A DNA stretch of 54,130 bases from Streptomyces fulvoviolaceus (GTDB taxonomy: Bacteria > Actinomycetota > Actinomycetes > Streptomycetales > Streptomycetaceae). Shown one piece after another: positions 24,453 through 34,238 of this stretch (within the stretch, counting starts at the first letter, position 1; every line of letters starts with the position of its first letter). Made by a program: the position numbers and the translations under genes. The notes below the pieces were generated by a model. It had not been told where the DNA came from, searched no databases, and saw only the letters and a list, made by a program, of their open reading frames with translations. The stretch is from NCBI RefSeq assembly GCF_000718165.1, contig NZ_JOEY01000076.1, forward strand, positions 1 to 54,130. The letters run 5' to 3'.

Positions 24453-24695
24453 GATTCCCTCTGCTTTGTTGTCGGTCACCACGTAGACCGCGCAGGCCGC
24501 GCCGATGTGACATGCGAAGGCGGCTCAGGCCGTGGATGTGGGTAGGTGCTCCGCGTTGTCGCCTGTGTCCGTCTCGCCAACGGCCACGGCGTTCACCGCT
24601 TCGTGGATCTCGATGGTGAGCGTGTGCACGAGAACGGGGACGGGGACGGGGTCTGCGACCTTGTCCGGAGCCGGTCCGTCCGGCTCGGACGGTCT
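24453..24695. other. 243-base gap between SsgA-like and NDH-2 pseudogene
   Basis: On the minus strand a short open stretch ending at 24525 reads VHTLTIEIHEAVNAVAV and then an acidic tail, but it has no ATG and no ribosome site, so I do not call it. The NDH-2 ribosome site lies at its lower end. Nothing else is recognised. Confidence 0.4.
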
Positions 24696-25145
24696 CTATC
24701 GACGTGACTCGCCGGGGTCGCTCAGGAGTTGGTGGACGGCTGCGTCCACGTCCAGGTGGCATTCCTCGGTGTCCGCGGGCACCATCGCGAGGGTTCGTCC
24801 GAGGAAGGCTTCCAGGGCTCGCGCCGAGACGGTCACCACGACCGTCTCCTGCTTGGGACACGGGCACAGCGCGATGTGCACCTTGCCCACCCATGGGCGC
24901 TGGGAGGGCCAGACCTGAATGTCGCCGACGCCGACGGGGCTCTCCAGTCCGTCCAGGAGGAGATCGCGCCCGACCACCCAACGCACGGTCGCGTCAGTGC
25001 ACATGTGGAACGTCAAGGACACCGCGTAGGGATCGGCTGTGTCGTAGGAAAGATCGAGCATCACGGGCCGGTCCACTCCTTCGGCGACGGCCAGGCGCAC
25101 AAGCATCCGGCACACCACCAGAGTGAAACTGTCGGGTTCTCTCAT
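24696..25145 (-). CDS. SsgA-like sporulation/cell division protein (SALP)
   Basis: A 149-residue protein of the SsgA/SsgB family, specific to sporulating actinomycetes, which positions septum and cell-wall machinery. Visible family traits are the beta-rich N-terminal half (PVMLDLSYDTADPYAVSLTF), WVVGRDLLLDGLESPVGVGD and the C-terminal ALEAFLGRTLAMVPAD. Length is typical. The start at 25145 (MREPDSF) lacks a strong ribosome site. It is divergent from the first LAL regulator; the region between carries an 18-base element also found ahead of the third LAL gene. Confidence 0.85.
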   Translation of the reverse strand: MREPDSFTLVVCRMLVRLAVAEGVDRPVMLDLSYDTADPYAVSLTFHMCTDATVRWVVGRDLLLDGLESPVGVGDIQVWPSQRPWVGKVHIALCPCPKQETVVVTVSARALEAFLGRTLAMVPADTEECHLDVDAAVHQLLSDPGESRR

Positions 25146-25267
25146 CACATCACCGCTCGGTAAACCGGTGGGATCAAGGGGGGCTCGGAGGGCACACGGT
25201 GTGATGCGGCATGCGCCCAATGGTGTGATTCAGGGACATCACGATTCTGCGAGGCCCCGTGGGCTCG

Positions 25268-25285
25268 CACCATCAGTCAAATGAC
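25268..25285 (-). promoter_or_regulatory. Shared 18-base element, copy 1 (ssgA-like / LAL-1 promoter region)
   Basis: Read on the minus strand, 25285-25268 is GTCATTTGACTGATGGTG. The same sequence with one change (GTCGTTTGACTGATGGTG) stands at 34767-34784 before the third LAL gene, and two further bases (CG) match downstream. Copy 1 lies 116 bases before LAL-1 and 123 bases before the divergent ssgA-like gene. TTGACT resembles a -35 box, but no good -10 is spaced for it, so a regulator-binding site is more likely. Confidence 0.6.
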
Positions 25286-25400
25286 CCGAGAGTCGCCGCG
25301 CAGTCACGTTACTGATGTTCGTCCTCGCGGGCCGGGTGCACGGTGAGCCCAAGCTTTCCCGCCGTGCAGCGGGGAGGACGGCGCAACGTACGGAGTACTC

Positions 25401-28316
25401 ATGTCACTCGGCCCGCGCGTCGAACGGCTGTCCCGGACCCCTGCCGGACATCTGCCCTCACGATGGCCGCAGCACCATCCCACACCGGCACCCCCACGCA
25501 GGGCCAAGCCCGCACCGTCGAGTGAGACAGTGTGGTTGGACGCGGACGGCGGTCAGCCCCCTGAGGTGGTGGGGCGTGCCCGCCAACTCCAGGAGATCAC
25601 GGTGCTGCTCGGGCCGGGAACGGCCGCGGGCCGTGCCCTGCTGCTCTCCGGGGAGCCGGGGGTGGGCAAGAGCGTGCTGCTCGGTGAGGTCGCCAGGGTC
25701 ATGTCCGGGGCGGGTGCCCGGGTGCTGTCGGCCGTCGGCGTCCGGTTCGAGGCCGAACTCGCCTACGCCGGTCTCCACCAGTTGCTGTTGCCGCTGAACG
25801 ACCGGTTCGAGCACATGGGAGACACCCATCGGAAGGTTCTGCGCGGTGCGCTGGGTTACGGCGGCGATCCGGTGCCCGACGGGCTTCACGTTTCCGACGC
25901 GGTGCTCTTCCTGCTGCGCCAAGCGGCAACCGAACGCCCGGTGTTCATCGTCGTGGACGACCTCGCCTGGCTCGACCGGGCCAGTTCGGCGGTGCTGGGC
26001 TTCGTCGCCCGTCGGCTGTCGGGCAGCCGTATCGGATTCCTCGCCGCCTCCAGATCGGGAGCCGAGACCTCCTTCGAGCGAGCCGGGCTCACCGAGTACG
26101 AGCTGCCGCCGCTGGAACACGACGCGGCCGCGGAACTGCTCGCAGCCCGCTTTCCGAGGCTGGCCGCACCTGTACGGGACCGCGTCCTGGCGCAGGCCCA
26201 GGGCAATCCACTGGCGCTCGTGGAGCTGCCCGCCGCGCTGAGCGGCCCGCAACGCAGCGCGCTGGCCGATCTGCCCGACGTACTGCCCCTCTCCCCACGT
26301 CTTCGGAGCCTCCACGCTTCGCGCGTGGCCGGCCTTCCGGCCGAATCGCGCCGGCTCCTCCTGCTCCTGGCCCTCGACGACACCGGAGATCCGGGTGTCC
26401 TCCGGGCCGGATCGGAGGACCCGAAGGCTCTCACGGCGCTGTCAGCGGCGGAATCGGACCACCTGATCACCGTCGACGGCACGAACCGCCGGGTCACCTT
26501 CCGCCATCCGCTCATGAGGGCCGCGGTCGTCGAGACCAGTACCCTGACCGAGCGCTGCCAGGCTCATCGCGCGCTCGCCGAGATCCGCGCGGAGGCCCCC
26601 GAGCGGCGGGCCTGGCACCTGGGCCGGGCAACCCTCGTTCCCGACGAGCGCGTCGCCGCCCTGCTCGAGGAGGCCGGGCACCGGGCCGCCCGACGAGGTG
26701 ACGCCACGGCAGCGGTCGCCACCTTCACCAGGGCCGCCGAGCTGAGCCCCCGTCCCGCGGACCGAGGACGCCGACTGACCCGGGCCGCCTACCTCGGTGC
26801 CGACGCGACCGGCGAGCTGCGCTCGGCATCGGAGCTCCTCGACCGCGCCAGGCGCGCGGACCCGGACCTCACCGGGTCTCCGCTCACCGCCGCCACGGCG
26901 GCGCTCCTCCTGCTCAACGGCGGTGACGGCGACATCGACATGGCTCACCGCCTCCTGGTGGAGGCCATCGAGACCGGCACCCACGGATACGACGCCGAGG
27001 ACGACGCCCTCATCGAGGCACTGCACATCCTGCTGCTGGTGTGCTGGTCCGGTGGTCGCGATGCCCTGTGGGAACCCTTCCACGCTGCCCTCGACCGTCT
27101 GAAGCCGGCTGCTCCGCCGCTGCTCTCCGCCTGCGCCAGGACGCGGGCGGACCCGGCCGGCACCGGCTTGGCCGGCCGTCAGGAGCTCGACTCGATCCTC
27201 GCCGGCATCCGGAACGGGGAGGACCCGGGGCAGATCGTCCGCATCGGCACGGGCTCGGTCCACCCCGACCGGCTCGCGGAGCTACGGGACGTCTCCTGGC
27301 GTGTGGTCCGTCGGGGACGCCGGGGCGGTCACGTCCGCCGGCACATCGACGCGCTCATGCACCTGTGCCTGCAGGACTTCCCGACCGGCCGGTGGGAGGA
27401 GGCCGGAACGCTGGCCGCCGAGGGCCTGAGGATCTGCGACGAGCACCGATACCCGTTCTTCTCCTGGTACTTCGAGTACCACCAATCCCTGCTCGCCGCC
27501 GTCCACGGGCACTTCGAGGAGAGCCGGAGCCTGGCAGACCGGATCACGCAGTGGGCCGTTCCTCGTGGGGTTCTGGGGGCGGTGGCCTTCGCCGACCACG
27601 CCCGGGTCCTCGCCGAACTCGGTGCGGGCGACTACGAGTGCGCATACCGCCACGCCGTGGCGATCAGTCCCGCGGGCCGACTCGCGTCCCACGCTCCGCA
27701 CGTGCTGTGGGCCTGCATGGACCTCGTGGAGGCGGCGGTGCACACCCGGCGCACCGCTGAGGCGGCGGCACACGTGCGTGCGATGCGGAAGGCCGGTATC
27801 GCGGCGCTCTCCCCGCGGCTGGCGCTGCTGGTCGCGGGCTCTGCCGCGCTCGTCGCACCCGATGACGGCGCGGTCGGACGCTTCGAGCAGGCCTTGGCCG
27901 TCCCGGGGGCACAGGGCCAGCCCTTCGACCTCGCCCGGATACGGCTGGCCTATGGGGAACGTCTGCGGCGCATGCGCTTCGTCACGGAGGCCCGGGCGCA
28001 ACTGGACGCGGCGGCCGAGGCGTTCGAGCGCCTGGGTGCCCAGCCGTGGGCCGACCGGGCCGCGGGCGAACTACGCGCCACCCGCCGGTCCCGGACCGGG
28101 GCGAAGCACGGCTCCGTGACTCTCACCGCGCAGGAACAGGAGATCGCCGCACTCGCGGCTTCCGGAATGACCAACAAGCAGATCGGTGAACGTCTCCACC
28201 TTTCGCCGCGAACCGTGGGTTCGCACCTCTATCAGCTGTTCCCGAAACTCGGAATCGCCTCACGCGCGGCACTCAGGGACGCGCTCGCGTCTCTTCCCCC
28301 GAGTACCGCGTTCTAG
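25401..28316 (+). CDS. LAL-family LuxR transcriptional regulator (LAL-1)
   Basis: A 971-residue large ATP-binding LuxR regulator. An N-terminal AAA/STAND ATPase has Walker A GEPGVGKS at residues 84-91 and Walker B VFIVVDDLAWLD near 186. A long helical TPR-like middle follows. The C-terminal LuxR helix-turn-helix is at about 905-965 (LTAQEQEIAALAASGMTNKQ, then LHLSPRTVGSHL). LAL proteins are usually activators of secondary-metabolite or sugar genes, gated by ATP and a ligand. GGAG lies 5 bases before ATG 25401; the first about 50 residues are unstructured. It ends in the same CTAG as the convergent paralogue LAL-2. No biosynthetic cluster is adjacent, so the target is unknown. Confidence 0.9.
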   Translation: MSLGPRVERLSRTPAGHLPSRWPQHHPTPAPPRRAKPAPSSETVWLDADGGQPPEVVGRARQLQEITVLLGPGTAAGRALLLSGEPGVGKSVLLGEVARVMSGAGARVLSAVGVRFEAELAYAGLHQLLLPLNDRFEHMGDTHRKVLRGALGYGGDPVPDGLHVSDAVLFLLRQAATERPVFIVVDDLAWLDRASSAVLGFVARRLSGSRIGFLAASRSGAETSFERAGLTEYELPPLEHDAAAELLAARFPRLAAPVRDRVLAQAQGNPLALVELPAALSGPQRSALADLPDVLPLSPRLRSLHASRVAGLPAESRRLLLLLALDDTGDPGVLRAGSEDPKALTALSAAESDHLITVDGTNRRVTFRHPLMRAAVVETSTLTERCQAHRALAEIRAEAPERRAWHLGRATLVPDERVAALLEEAGHRAARRGDATAAVATFTRAAELSPRPADRGRRLTRAAYLGADATGELRSASELLDRARRADPDLTGSPLTAATAALLLLNGGDGDIDMAHRLLVEAIETGTHGYDAEDDALIEALHILLLVCWSGGRDALWEPFHAALDRLKPAAPPLLSACARTRADPAGTGLAGRQELDSILAGIRNGEDPGQIVRIGTGSVHPDRLAELRDVSWRVVRRGRRGGHVRRHIDALMHLCLQDFPTGRWEEAGTLAAEGLRICDEHRYPFFSWYFEYHQSLLAAVHGHFEESRSLADRITQWAVPRGVLGAVAFADHARVLAELGAGDYECAYRHAVAISPAGRLASHAPHVLWACMDLVEAAVHTRRTAEAAAHVRAMRKAGIAALSPRLALLVAGSAALVAPDDGAVGRFEQALAVPGAQGQPFDLARIRLAYGERLRRMRFVTEARAQLDAAAEAFERLGAQPWADRAAGELRATRRSRTGAKHGSVTLTAQEQEIAALAASGMTNKQIGERLHLSPRTVGSHLYQLFPKLGIASRAALRDALASLPPSTAF

Positions 28317-31141
28317 GGCTGCGACGAGGTGGGGGACCGCTGTGCCCGGGGCTGCTCCGGCGGCAGTGCGGCGAGGGCCTCGCCGAGCGTGACACGGGAG
28401 GTGATGCCGAGCTTCGGGAAGATCCGGTGCAGGTGGGCCGCCACGGTTCGGTGGGAGAGAAACAGACGTTTGCCGATCTGTTTGTTGGTCATTCCGGAGG
28501 CGGCGAGTGCGGCGATCCGGTGTTCCTGCTCCGTGAGCGGGATGGTCCCCAGGTCCTGGTGTGCCCGGGTGGCGGTACGGCCGGTGGCCCGCAGCTCCTC
28601 GGCCGCCCGCGCGGCCCAGGGGACGGCCCCGAGACGGCGGAAGGTCTTGAGGGCGGCGGCGAGGTGCACCCGGGCCTCCTTGACGGCCCGTGTGCGACGC
28701 AGGTGCTGCCCGTAGGCCAGGCGGACCCGGGCGAGGTCGAAGGGCCAGCGCTCGGCACCGGGAATGGCGAGCGCCTCCTCGAAGAAGCCGGCGGCCCGGT
28801 CCTCGGGGGCGGCGATCGCGGCCGAACCGGCGGTGACCAGTGCCAGGCGGCCGGAGATGCCGGGCAGACCTGTCTGTCGCATCGCGGCGACATGCGCGAG
28901 TGCCTCGGCTCGGCGTCCGCTGCGGACGGCGGCCTCCACCAGGTCCATGGGAACCCACAGAGCCAGCGGAGCATGGGAGGCCAGCACACCTGAAGGGCTG
29001 ATCGCCGATGCGTCGAGGTAGGCCTCCTCGTGGTCGCCGCGTCCCAGGGCGGCCAGTGCCGTCATGTGCAGTGCGAAGTGCCCGACGGTCCGGGCGCCGC
29101 GGGGTACCGCCCACTCCGTGATCCGCTGCGCCAGTCCCCGCACCGTGCCGTCGTCGCCCCGCGCCGCGGCGAGCAGGCCCTGGGCCCGGTGGAACTGCTG
29201 GGCCAGCAGTTGATAGCCGTGGGCCTCGCACAGCGCCAGCCCCTCCGCGGCGAGGCGGCCGCACTCGTCCCACCGACCTGTCATGAAGTCGTCCAGGCAC
29301 AGCACCACCAGCGCGATGAGAGCCGAGGTGACCGCGCCGCCTTCGCGCCCGTCGTCGACGACGGGCCAGAGAGCGGCACGGCACCCCGTCGCCCGGTCCA
29401 CGAAGAGTGCCGCCATCGCGATCCGTTCGATCCGGCTCGGGTCTGCTTCCCGGTGCAGGTCGTGGATCACCGCATCGAGCAGGCCGAGGGAGGTCGCGGA
29501 GGAGCGTGCCGGGTCGGCGTAGACATCGCCGAGCACTTCCTGGAGGGGAGGCATCGGCACGGTCAGCTGCGACATGGCCGCGTGATACGTGTCCCAGAGC
29601 TCGGGTCTGCCCGCGCACAGGCACACCCTGCGCAGGGTGCACAGCGCCTCGAAGAGCGACTCGTCGTCGCCGTCGGACCTGCCCTCGCGGGTCGTGATCG
29701 CACCGACGAGCAGCCGGTGCGCGGTGTTGACGTCACCGTCTCGGTTGAGCAGCACGTGGGAGGCCGCGGCCGCCGCCCGCAGCGATCCCCTGAGCTCGGG
29801 GTCGGAGCGCCGGGCCTCCACTAGCAGTTCTGCCGCCGTGCGCAGCTCTCCGGCGACGTCCGCGCCCACGAAGGCGGCTTCGGCCAGCCGTCTGCTGCGG
29901 TCCGCTGCGCTGGGAGTGAGGTCGGCGGCCCGTACCAGTGCGTTGAACGCGCCGACGGCGTCGCCGCGTCGGCGGACCCGGTGGGCGGTGTGCTCCAGGA
30001 GTGCCGCGACCTGCTCGTCCGGATCGGGTGTGGCCTCGGCCAGGTGCCACGCCCGGCGATCGGGCTGATCGGTCAGTGCCTCCGCCAGAGCGTGGTGGGC
30101 GTCCAGGCGCTGACCGCTGGTCGAGCCCGACACGATCGTCGCGCGGATCAGCGGATGACGGAAGGACAGCCGCCCCAGGCCGCGGTGCTCGACCCGCAGC
30201 AGCTGTGCCCGCTCCGCGGGGGCGAGAAGGGACAGCACGTCCTCGCCGGGGGCCGCGGCCCGCAGGACCGGCAGGTCGCCGCTGTCCTCCAGTGCGGCCA
30301 GAAGCAGCAGCCGGCGGGTAGGTGCCGGCATCTCCGCGACCCGGGAGGCATACAGGTCCCGCAGTCGACGGCTGAGCGGGAGCACCTCGGACAGCACCAC
30401 TCCGGCGCTGCCTCGCGAGTCGTCGAGTGCGGCCGGCAGTTCCAGCAGGGCCAGCGGATTGCCCTGGGCGTGTGCGAGGACACGCCGCAGTTCCTGCCCG
30501 GCGAGCAGCGGGAACCGGGTGCCGACCAGGTCGGCCGCGGCCCTGTCGTCCAGCGGCGACACGATGAGCTCTGGAAGTCCGGCACGTTCGAAGAAGCTCT
30601 CGAACCCCGGCCGTGAAGCGGCGAGGAGGCCCACTCGGCTCGCGGTCAGCCGCCGGGCGACGAACGCGAGCGCCGCGGCGCTGGCCCGGTCGACCCATTG
30701 CAGGTCGTCGACCACGAGCAGAACCGGACGGGTGTTCGCGGCCCGGCGGAGCAGCGCCAGTACGGCTCCGTAGACGACCAGCCGATCCACCGGGGCACCG
30801 TCACCCGCGCCCAGCGCAACGGTCAGGGCCTCGCGGTGTGCCGGGTCGAGCCCGTCGCGCTCGTGCAGCAACGGTTCGAGCACGTGGTTCAGTCCGGAGA
30901 AGCTCAGATCCGCGAGGAACTCGACCCCGGCCGAGCGCAGCACCAGCGCACCGGCCGCCGTCGCCGCCGTCGCCGCGGCATCAAGGAGAACGGACTTGCC
31001 GACGCCCGGCTCCCCGGACAGCAGCAGCACCCCACCGCGGCCGAGCACCTGGTCGACGTACGACCGAAGCAGCTCCAGCTCCCGGTCGCGTCCCACCAGC
31101 CCCGCGGCCGTGCTACGCGGCATCGACCCATTACCGGCCAC
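28313..31141 (-). CDS. LAL-family LuxR transcriptional regulator (LAL-2)
   Basis: A 942-residue LAL paralogue of LAL-1, colinear over its length. Walker A GEPGVGKS is at residues 43-50 and Walker B LLVVDDLQWVD near 145. The C-terminal LuxR helix-turn-helix reads EHRIAALAASGMTNKQIG, then LFLSHRTVAAHL. The GTG at 31141 has AAGGGGG about 6 bases upstream; the open frame continues upstream without similarity. It is convergent with LAL-1, the two stop codons overlapping in a CTAG at 28313-28316. The cupin gene lies 53 bases upstream on the same strand and may be co-transcribed. Confidence 0.9.
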   Translation of the reverse strand: MAGNGSMPRSTAAGLVGRDRELELLRSYVDQVLGRGGVLLLSGEPGVGKSVLLDAAATAATAAGALVLRSAGVEFLADLSFSGLNHVLEPLLHERDGLDPAHREALTVALGAGDGAPVDRLVVYGAVLALLRRAANTRPVLLVVDDLQWVDRASAAALAFVARRLTASRVGLLAASRPGFESFFERAGLPELIVSPLDDRAAADLVGTRFPLLAGQELRRVLAHAQGNPLALLELPAALDDSRGSAGVVLSEVLPLSRRLRDLYASRVAEMPAPTRRLLLLAALEDSGDLPVLRAAAPGEDVLSLLAPAERAQLLRVEHRGLGRLSFRHPLIRATIVSGSTSGQRLDAHHALAEALTDQPDRRAWHLAEATPDPDEQVAALLEHTAHRVRRRGDAVGAFNALVRAADLTPSAADRSRRLAEAAFVGADVAGELRTAAELLVEARRSDPELRGSLRAAAAASHVLLNRDGDVNTAHRLLVGAITTREGRSDGDDESLFEALCTLRRVCLCAGRPELWDTYHAAMSQLTVPMPPLQEVLGDVYADPARSSATSLGLLDAVIHDLHREADPSRIERIAMAALFVDRATGCRAALWPVVDDGREGGAVTSALIALVVLCLDDFMTGRWDECGRLAAEGLALCEAHGYQLLAQQFHRAQGLLAAARGDDGTVRGLAQRITEWAVPRGARTVGHFALHMTALAALGRGDHEEAYLDASAISPSGVLASHAPLALWVPMDLVEAAVRSGRRAEALAHVAAMRQTGLPGISGRLALVTAGSAAIAAPEDRAAGFFEEALAIPGAERWPFDLARVRLAYGQHLRRTRAVKEARVHLAAALKTFRRLGAVPWAARAAEELRATGRTATRAHQDLGTIPLTEQEHRIAALAASGMTNKQIGKRLFLSHRTVAAHLHRIFPKLGITSRVTLGEALAALPPEQPRAQRSPTSSQP

Positions 31142-31194
31142 AGTGGCCCCCTTCGAGAACTGACGTGACGAACTCCCCGTCTCCGGGCGGTGGT

Positions 31195-31635
31195 TCAGTC
31201 GGCGGAAGGCTGTGGGGCGCGCAGGTGGGCCCGCTTCTCCAGCTCCTTGTCGTCGACCAGCGTGAGCATCGGCCGGCCGGGCGCGCACAACATGACGACG
31301 ACGTACTTGGCCGTCGTGTCCGACAGGGCGTTGCCGTTCTGGTAGTGGATCACGTCACCGCCCGGCTCCCAGAACGTCTCACCGGCCTTGATCACACGCT
31401 CGGGCTCGCCTTCGAGTTCCCACCGGACGGCGCCCTCGGTGACGTAGCCGAAACACGGCCCCGAGTGCCGGTGCGGGGGAGTGCCGGGGTGTCCCGGTGG
31501 CCACTCGACCAGCACGGTCATCGCCGAGGCGCCCTCCGGCACGAAGGGCGGCCTGACGTCCGCCAGCATCCTGGGGCCGGTCCCTTCCCGGTCCCCGTAC
31601 TCGCCGTCGCCGCCCGTCGATTCCCTCTCCAACAC
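31195..31635 (-). CDS. Cupin-domain protein
   Basis: A 146-residue single-domain cupin. Motif 1 is HPGTPPHRHSGPCFGYVTEG with the two metal His and a Glu nearby; motif 2 is around GETFWEPGGDVIHYQN with the third His. Small cupins of this form bind a metal and often act as sensors or isomerases of unknown substrate. The GTG at 31635 is a best guess; upstream in-frame sequence lacks similarity. It is followed on the same strand by LAL-2 after 53 bases, so a shared transcript is plausible. Confidence 0.8.
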   Translation of the reverse strand: MLERESTGGDGEYGDREGTGPRMLADVRPPFVPEGASAMTVLVEWPPGHPGTPPHRHSGPCFGYVTEGAVRWELEGEPERVIKAGETFWEPGGDVIHYQNGNALSDTTAKYVVVMLCAPGRPMLTLVDDKELEKRAHLRAPQPSAD

Positions 31636-31758
31636 CGTGTCACACCTCCGTCGATCCAACTTGCTCCACAGGAGGAGACCGGGCACGGCCCGCATGTGTG
31701 ACAGGGCGGGGGACGACGTCCAGGTGCGGTCGACCCCGGAGGGGAGGTCGTCTCCCGT

Positions 31759-32649
31759 GTGCGCATCCCCACCCCGCACGACCCGGACCGGATCGCCGAG
31801 GCGATCGCCGAGGCGGTCCAGCGGGTCCGCAGAGGCTGGGACGACGTCCGGGCGGTCGGCGTCGGAGCCGCCGGATATGTGGACGCGGACCGCTCGACGG
31901 TGCGCTTCGCGCCCAACCTGGGCTGGCACGACAAGGCGATCCGGGACATCGTCCAGGCGGCCACCGGGCTTCCGGTCGTCGTCGAGAACGACGCGAACGC
32001 CGCCGCATGGGGCGAGTTCATCCACGGAGCCGGTGCCGGACACGACGACATGCTGATGGTCATGGCGGGCACCGGCCTGGGCGGAGGCATCGTCAGCAGA
32101 GGGCGGCTCTTCCGCGGCCAGTTCGGCATGGCCGGCGAGATCGGCCACTACCGGGCGGTCCCCGACGGGCTCCCGTGCCCCTGCGGCCAGCACGGCTGCA
32201 TGGAGCAGTACGCCAGCGGAGCGGCCCACACACGCCGCGCCCGCGAGATGGCGGCCGCCGATCCGGCACGGGCCGCGGTGGTGCTCGCGCTGGGCGACGG
32301 CACCCCCTCCGGCCTTGAGGGGCACCATGTGGCCAAGGCCGCTCTCAGCGGCGACCCCTTCTCCCTCGATGTGTTCGCGCAGTCGGGCCGCTGGCTGGGT
32401 CAGGTCCTCGCCGACCTCGCGTCCGTCCTCGACCCGTCCGTCCTCGTCATCGGCGGCGGCCTCGGAGACACCGGCGAGCTGATCAGGCGTCCGGCCGAGA
32501 TCTCCTACCGTCGGGCCCTCGGCGGCGGCGAGCACCGTGTCCACGCCGAGGTCCGCACCGCCACCGTCGGATCGGACGCCGGCCTCGTCGGCGCGGCCAA
32601 CCTCGCCCGCCTCCACGAACTGCTCTCATCCCCGGCAGCCAGTCTCTGA
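31759..32649 (+). pseudogene. ROK-family glucokinase lacking its N-terminal phosphate-binding motif
   Basis: The 296 residues from GTG 31759 match ROK glucokinases well: RIPTPHDPDRIAEAI, VVVENDANAAAWGEF, MAGTGLGGGIV, the sugar-site GEIGH, and the zinc motif CPCGQHGCMEQYASG with His and three Cys. Intact enzymes have about 25 further residues first, carrying DxGGTK, which binds ATP phosphates. Here family resemblance begins only at GGEVVSRVR (about 31738), an in-frame stop lies at 31699, and neither other frame encodes the motif. The 5' end has been lost by deletion or rearrangement. Without it, kinase activity is unlikely, although a regulatory ROK fragment cannot be excluded. It is followed by a GlcP-like sugar porter. 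Confidence 0.72.
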
Positions 32650-32804
32650 CCGGCGGCGCGCACGCCGACAGGCCCGAAGAGCGGTGCCCAGGCAGCAGCG
32701 CAGTCGTCATCCCGATCCACGTCCTCTACGACCGGTACGCCCGCCTGGCCGGGAGCCCCCGCCCACAAGTCCGCGCGCCCGGTCCTGTGAAGGAGTCCTT
32801 GTCC

Positions 32805-34238
32805 ATGATCACGAACGCCTCTTCCAAAGGGCCGGCCCACTCAAGAGCCGCGCTCCGCCCGACCAACCTCCGGCGCATCACCCACATCTCGGCGGCCGCG
32901 TCGATCGGCGGCTTCCTGTTCGGCTACGACAGCGCCGTCATCAACGGTGCCGTCACCGGAATCCAGCACCGATTCGCTGTCACCTCCAGCGAGACGGGCA
33001 CCATCGTCGCCTCCGCCCTGCTCGGTTCCGCCTTCGGAGCGGCCGTCGCAGGGCGTCTCGCCGACCGCATCGGCCGTCCGCGCGTGATGCACCTCGCCGC
33101 CGCCCTCTTCGCGATCAGCGCGCTCGGCTCGTCCATGCCCTTCTCCGCCTGGGACCTGGGAGCCTGGCGCGTCGTCGGCGGTATGGCGATCGGCCTCGCC
33201 TCGCTGATCGGGCCCACTTACATCGCCGAGGTCGCACCGCCCGACCACCGCGGTCGGCTGGCCTCGTTCCAGCAGGCGGCCATCGTGCTCGGCATCACCG
33301 CCTCCCAGCTCGTCAACTGGGGTATAGCCCAAGGGGCCGACGGCAGGAGCGAGAACTCGCTCGGCGCCCTGCATGCCTGGCAGTGGATGCTCATGGCCGC
33401 CGTCGTCCCGGCGCTCGCCTACCTGGTCCTCAGCCTGCGCATCCCGGAGTCGCCGCACTTCCTCGTCGCCACGGGCCGCGAAGTCCAGGCCCTCGCCGTA
33501 CTGCGCGACCTGCAGGGCACATACGACGGCGCCGAGGACCGGATCACCGAGATCCAGCGCGCGCTCAGGACCGACCACAAGCCGCGCGTACGCGATCTGC
33601 TCGACGGCCGCTTCGGGCTGCTGCCGATCGTGTGGGTCGGCATCGGGCTGGCCGTGTTCCAGCAACTCGTCGGCATCAACGTCATCTTCTACTACTCGTC
33701 GCTGCTGTGGCAGTCGGTGGGCATCGACCAGGCCGACTCCCTGCTGATCAGCCTGTCCACGTCGATCATCAACATCGTCGGAACCGTCGTGGCGATGCTT
33801 CTGATCGACCGGGTCGGCCGCAAACCGCTCGCGCTGTCCGGCTCGGCCGGCATGGCCGTGTCGCTGGCCGTCGCCGCCTGGGCGTTCTCGTACAAGACGG
33901 GCAGTGGCAGCGGTCTGTCCATTCCGGACACGCAGGGCACCGTGGCGCTGGTTGCCGCCCACGCCTTCGTCTTCTTCTTCGCGGTCTCCTGGGGCGTGGT
34001 GCTCTGGGTGATGGTCGGCGAGATGTTCCCGCTGCGGATCCGCGCCGCCGCGATGTCGGTGGCGACCGCCGCCAACTGGATCGCCAACTGGGCCGTCACC
34101 GAGAGCTTCCCCCGCATGTCGGACTGGAACCTGTCGTCCACCTACGCCGTCTACGCGGGCTTCGCCGTGCTCTCCTTCGTCTTCGTCGCCGTCCGGGTGC
34201 GCGAGACCAACGGCAGGAAACTGGAGGAGATGGGATGA
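32805..34238 (+). CDS. Sugar porter MFS transporter, GlcP-like
   Basis: A 477-residue 12-helix sugar/proton symporter. Signatures: GGFLFGYDSAVINGAV in helix 1, RLADRIGRPRVM after helix 2, the PESPHFLV motif ending helix 6, FQQLVGINVIFYYSS in helix 7, and DRVGRKPLAL. It closely resembles the glucose permease GlcP of S. coelicolor. GAAGGAG 9 bases upstream supports ATG 32805. It follows the truncated glucokinase, as expected for a glucose uptake and phosphorylation pair. Its last codons overlap the WhiB gene start (ATGA), so the two are translationally coupled. Confidence 0.9.
   Translation: MITNASSKGPAHSRAALRPTNLRRITHISAAASIGGFLFGYDSAVINGAVTGIQHRFAVTSSETGTIVASALLGSAFGAAVAGRLADRIGRPRVMHLAAALFAISALGSSMPFSAWDLGAWRVVGGMAIGLASLIGPTYIAEVAPPDHRGRLASFQQAAIVLGITASQLVNWGIAQGADGRSENSLGALHAWQWMLMAAVVPALAYLVLSLRIPESPHFLVATGREVQALAVLRDLQGTYDGAEDRITEIQRALRTDHKPRVRDLLDGRFGLLPIVWVGIGLAVFQQLVGINVIFYYSSLLWQSVGIDQADSLLISLSTSIINIVGTVVAMLLIDRVGRKPLALSGSAGMAVSLAVAAWAFSYKTGSGSGLSIPDTQGTVALVAAHAFVFFFAVSWGVVLWVMVGEMFPLRIRAAAMSVATAANWIANWAVTESFPRMSDWNLSSTYAVYAGFAVLSFVFVAVRVRETNGRKLEEMG

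Noticed and set aside
24525..24660. Small minus-strand ORF ending VGETDTGDNAEHLPTSTA
   Set aside because: No ATG, no ribosome-binding site, no recognised family; the open stretch starts after a stop and is short.
31690..31730. TGTGACAGGGC at 31698-31708 as a sixth regulon site
   Set aside because: Only the TGTGACAG half is present; there is no TGGCA-N10-TGCCA at the required 18-base distance, and the downstream gene is not a redox gene.
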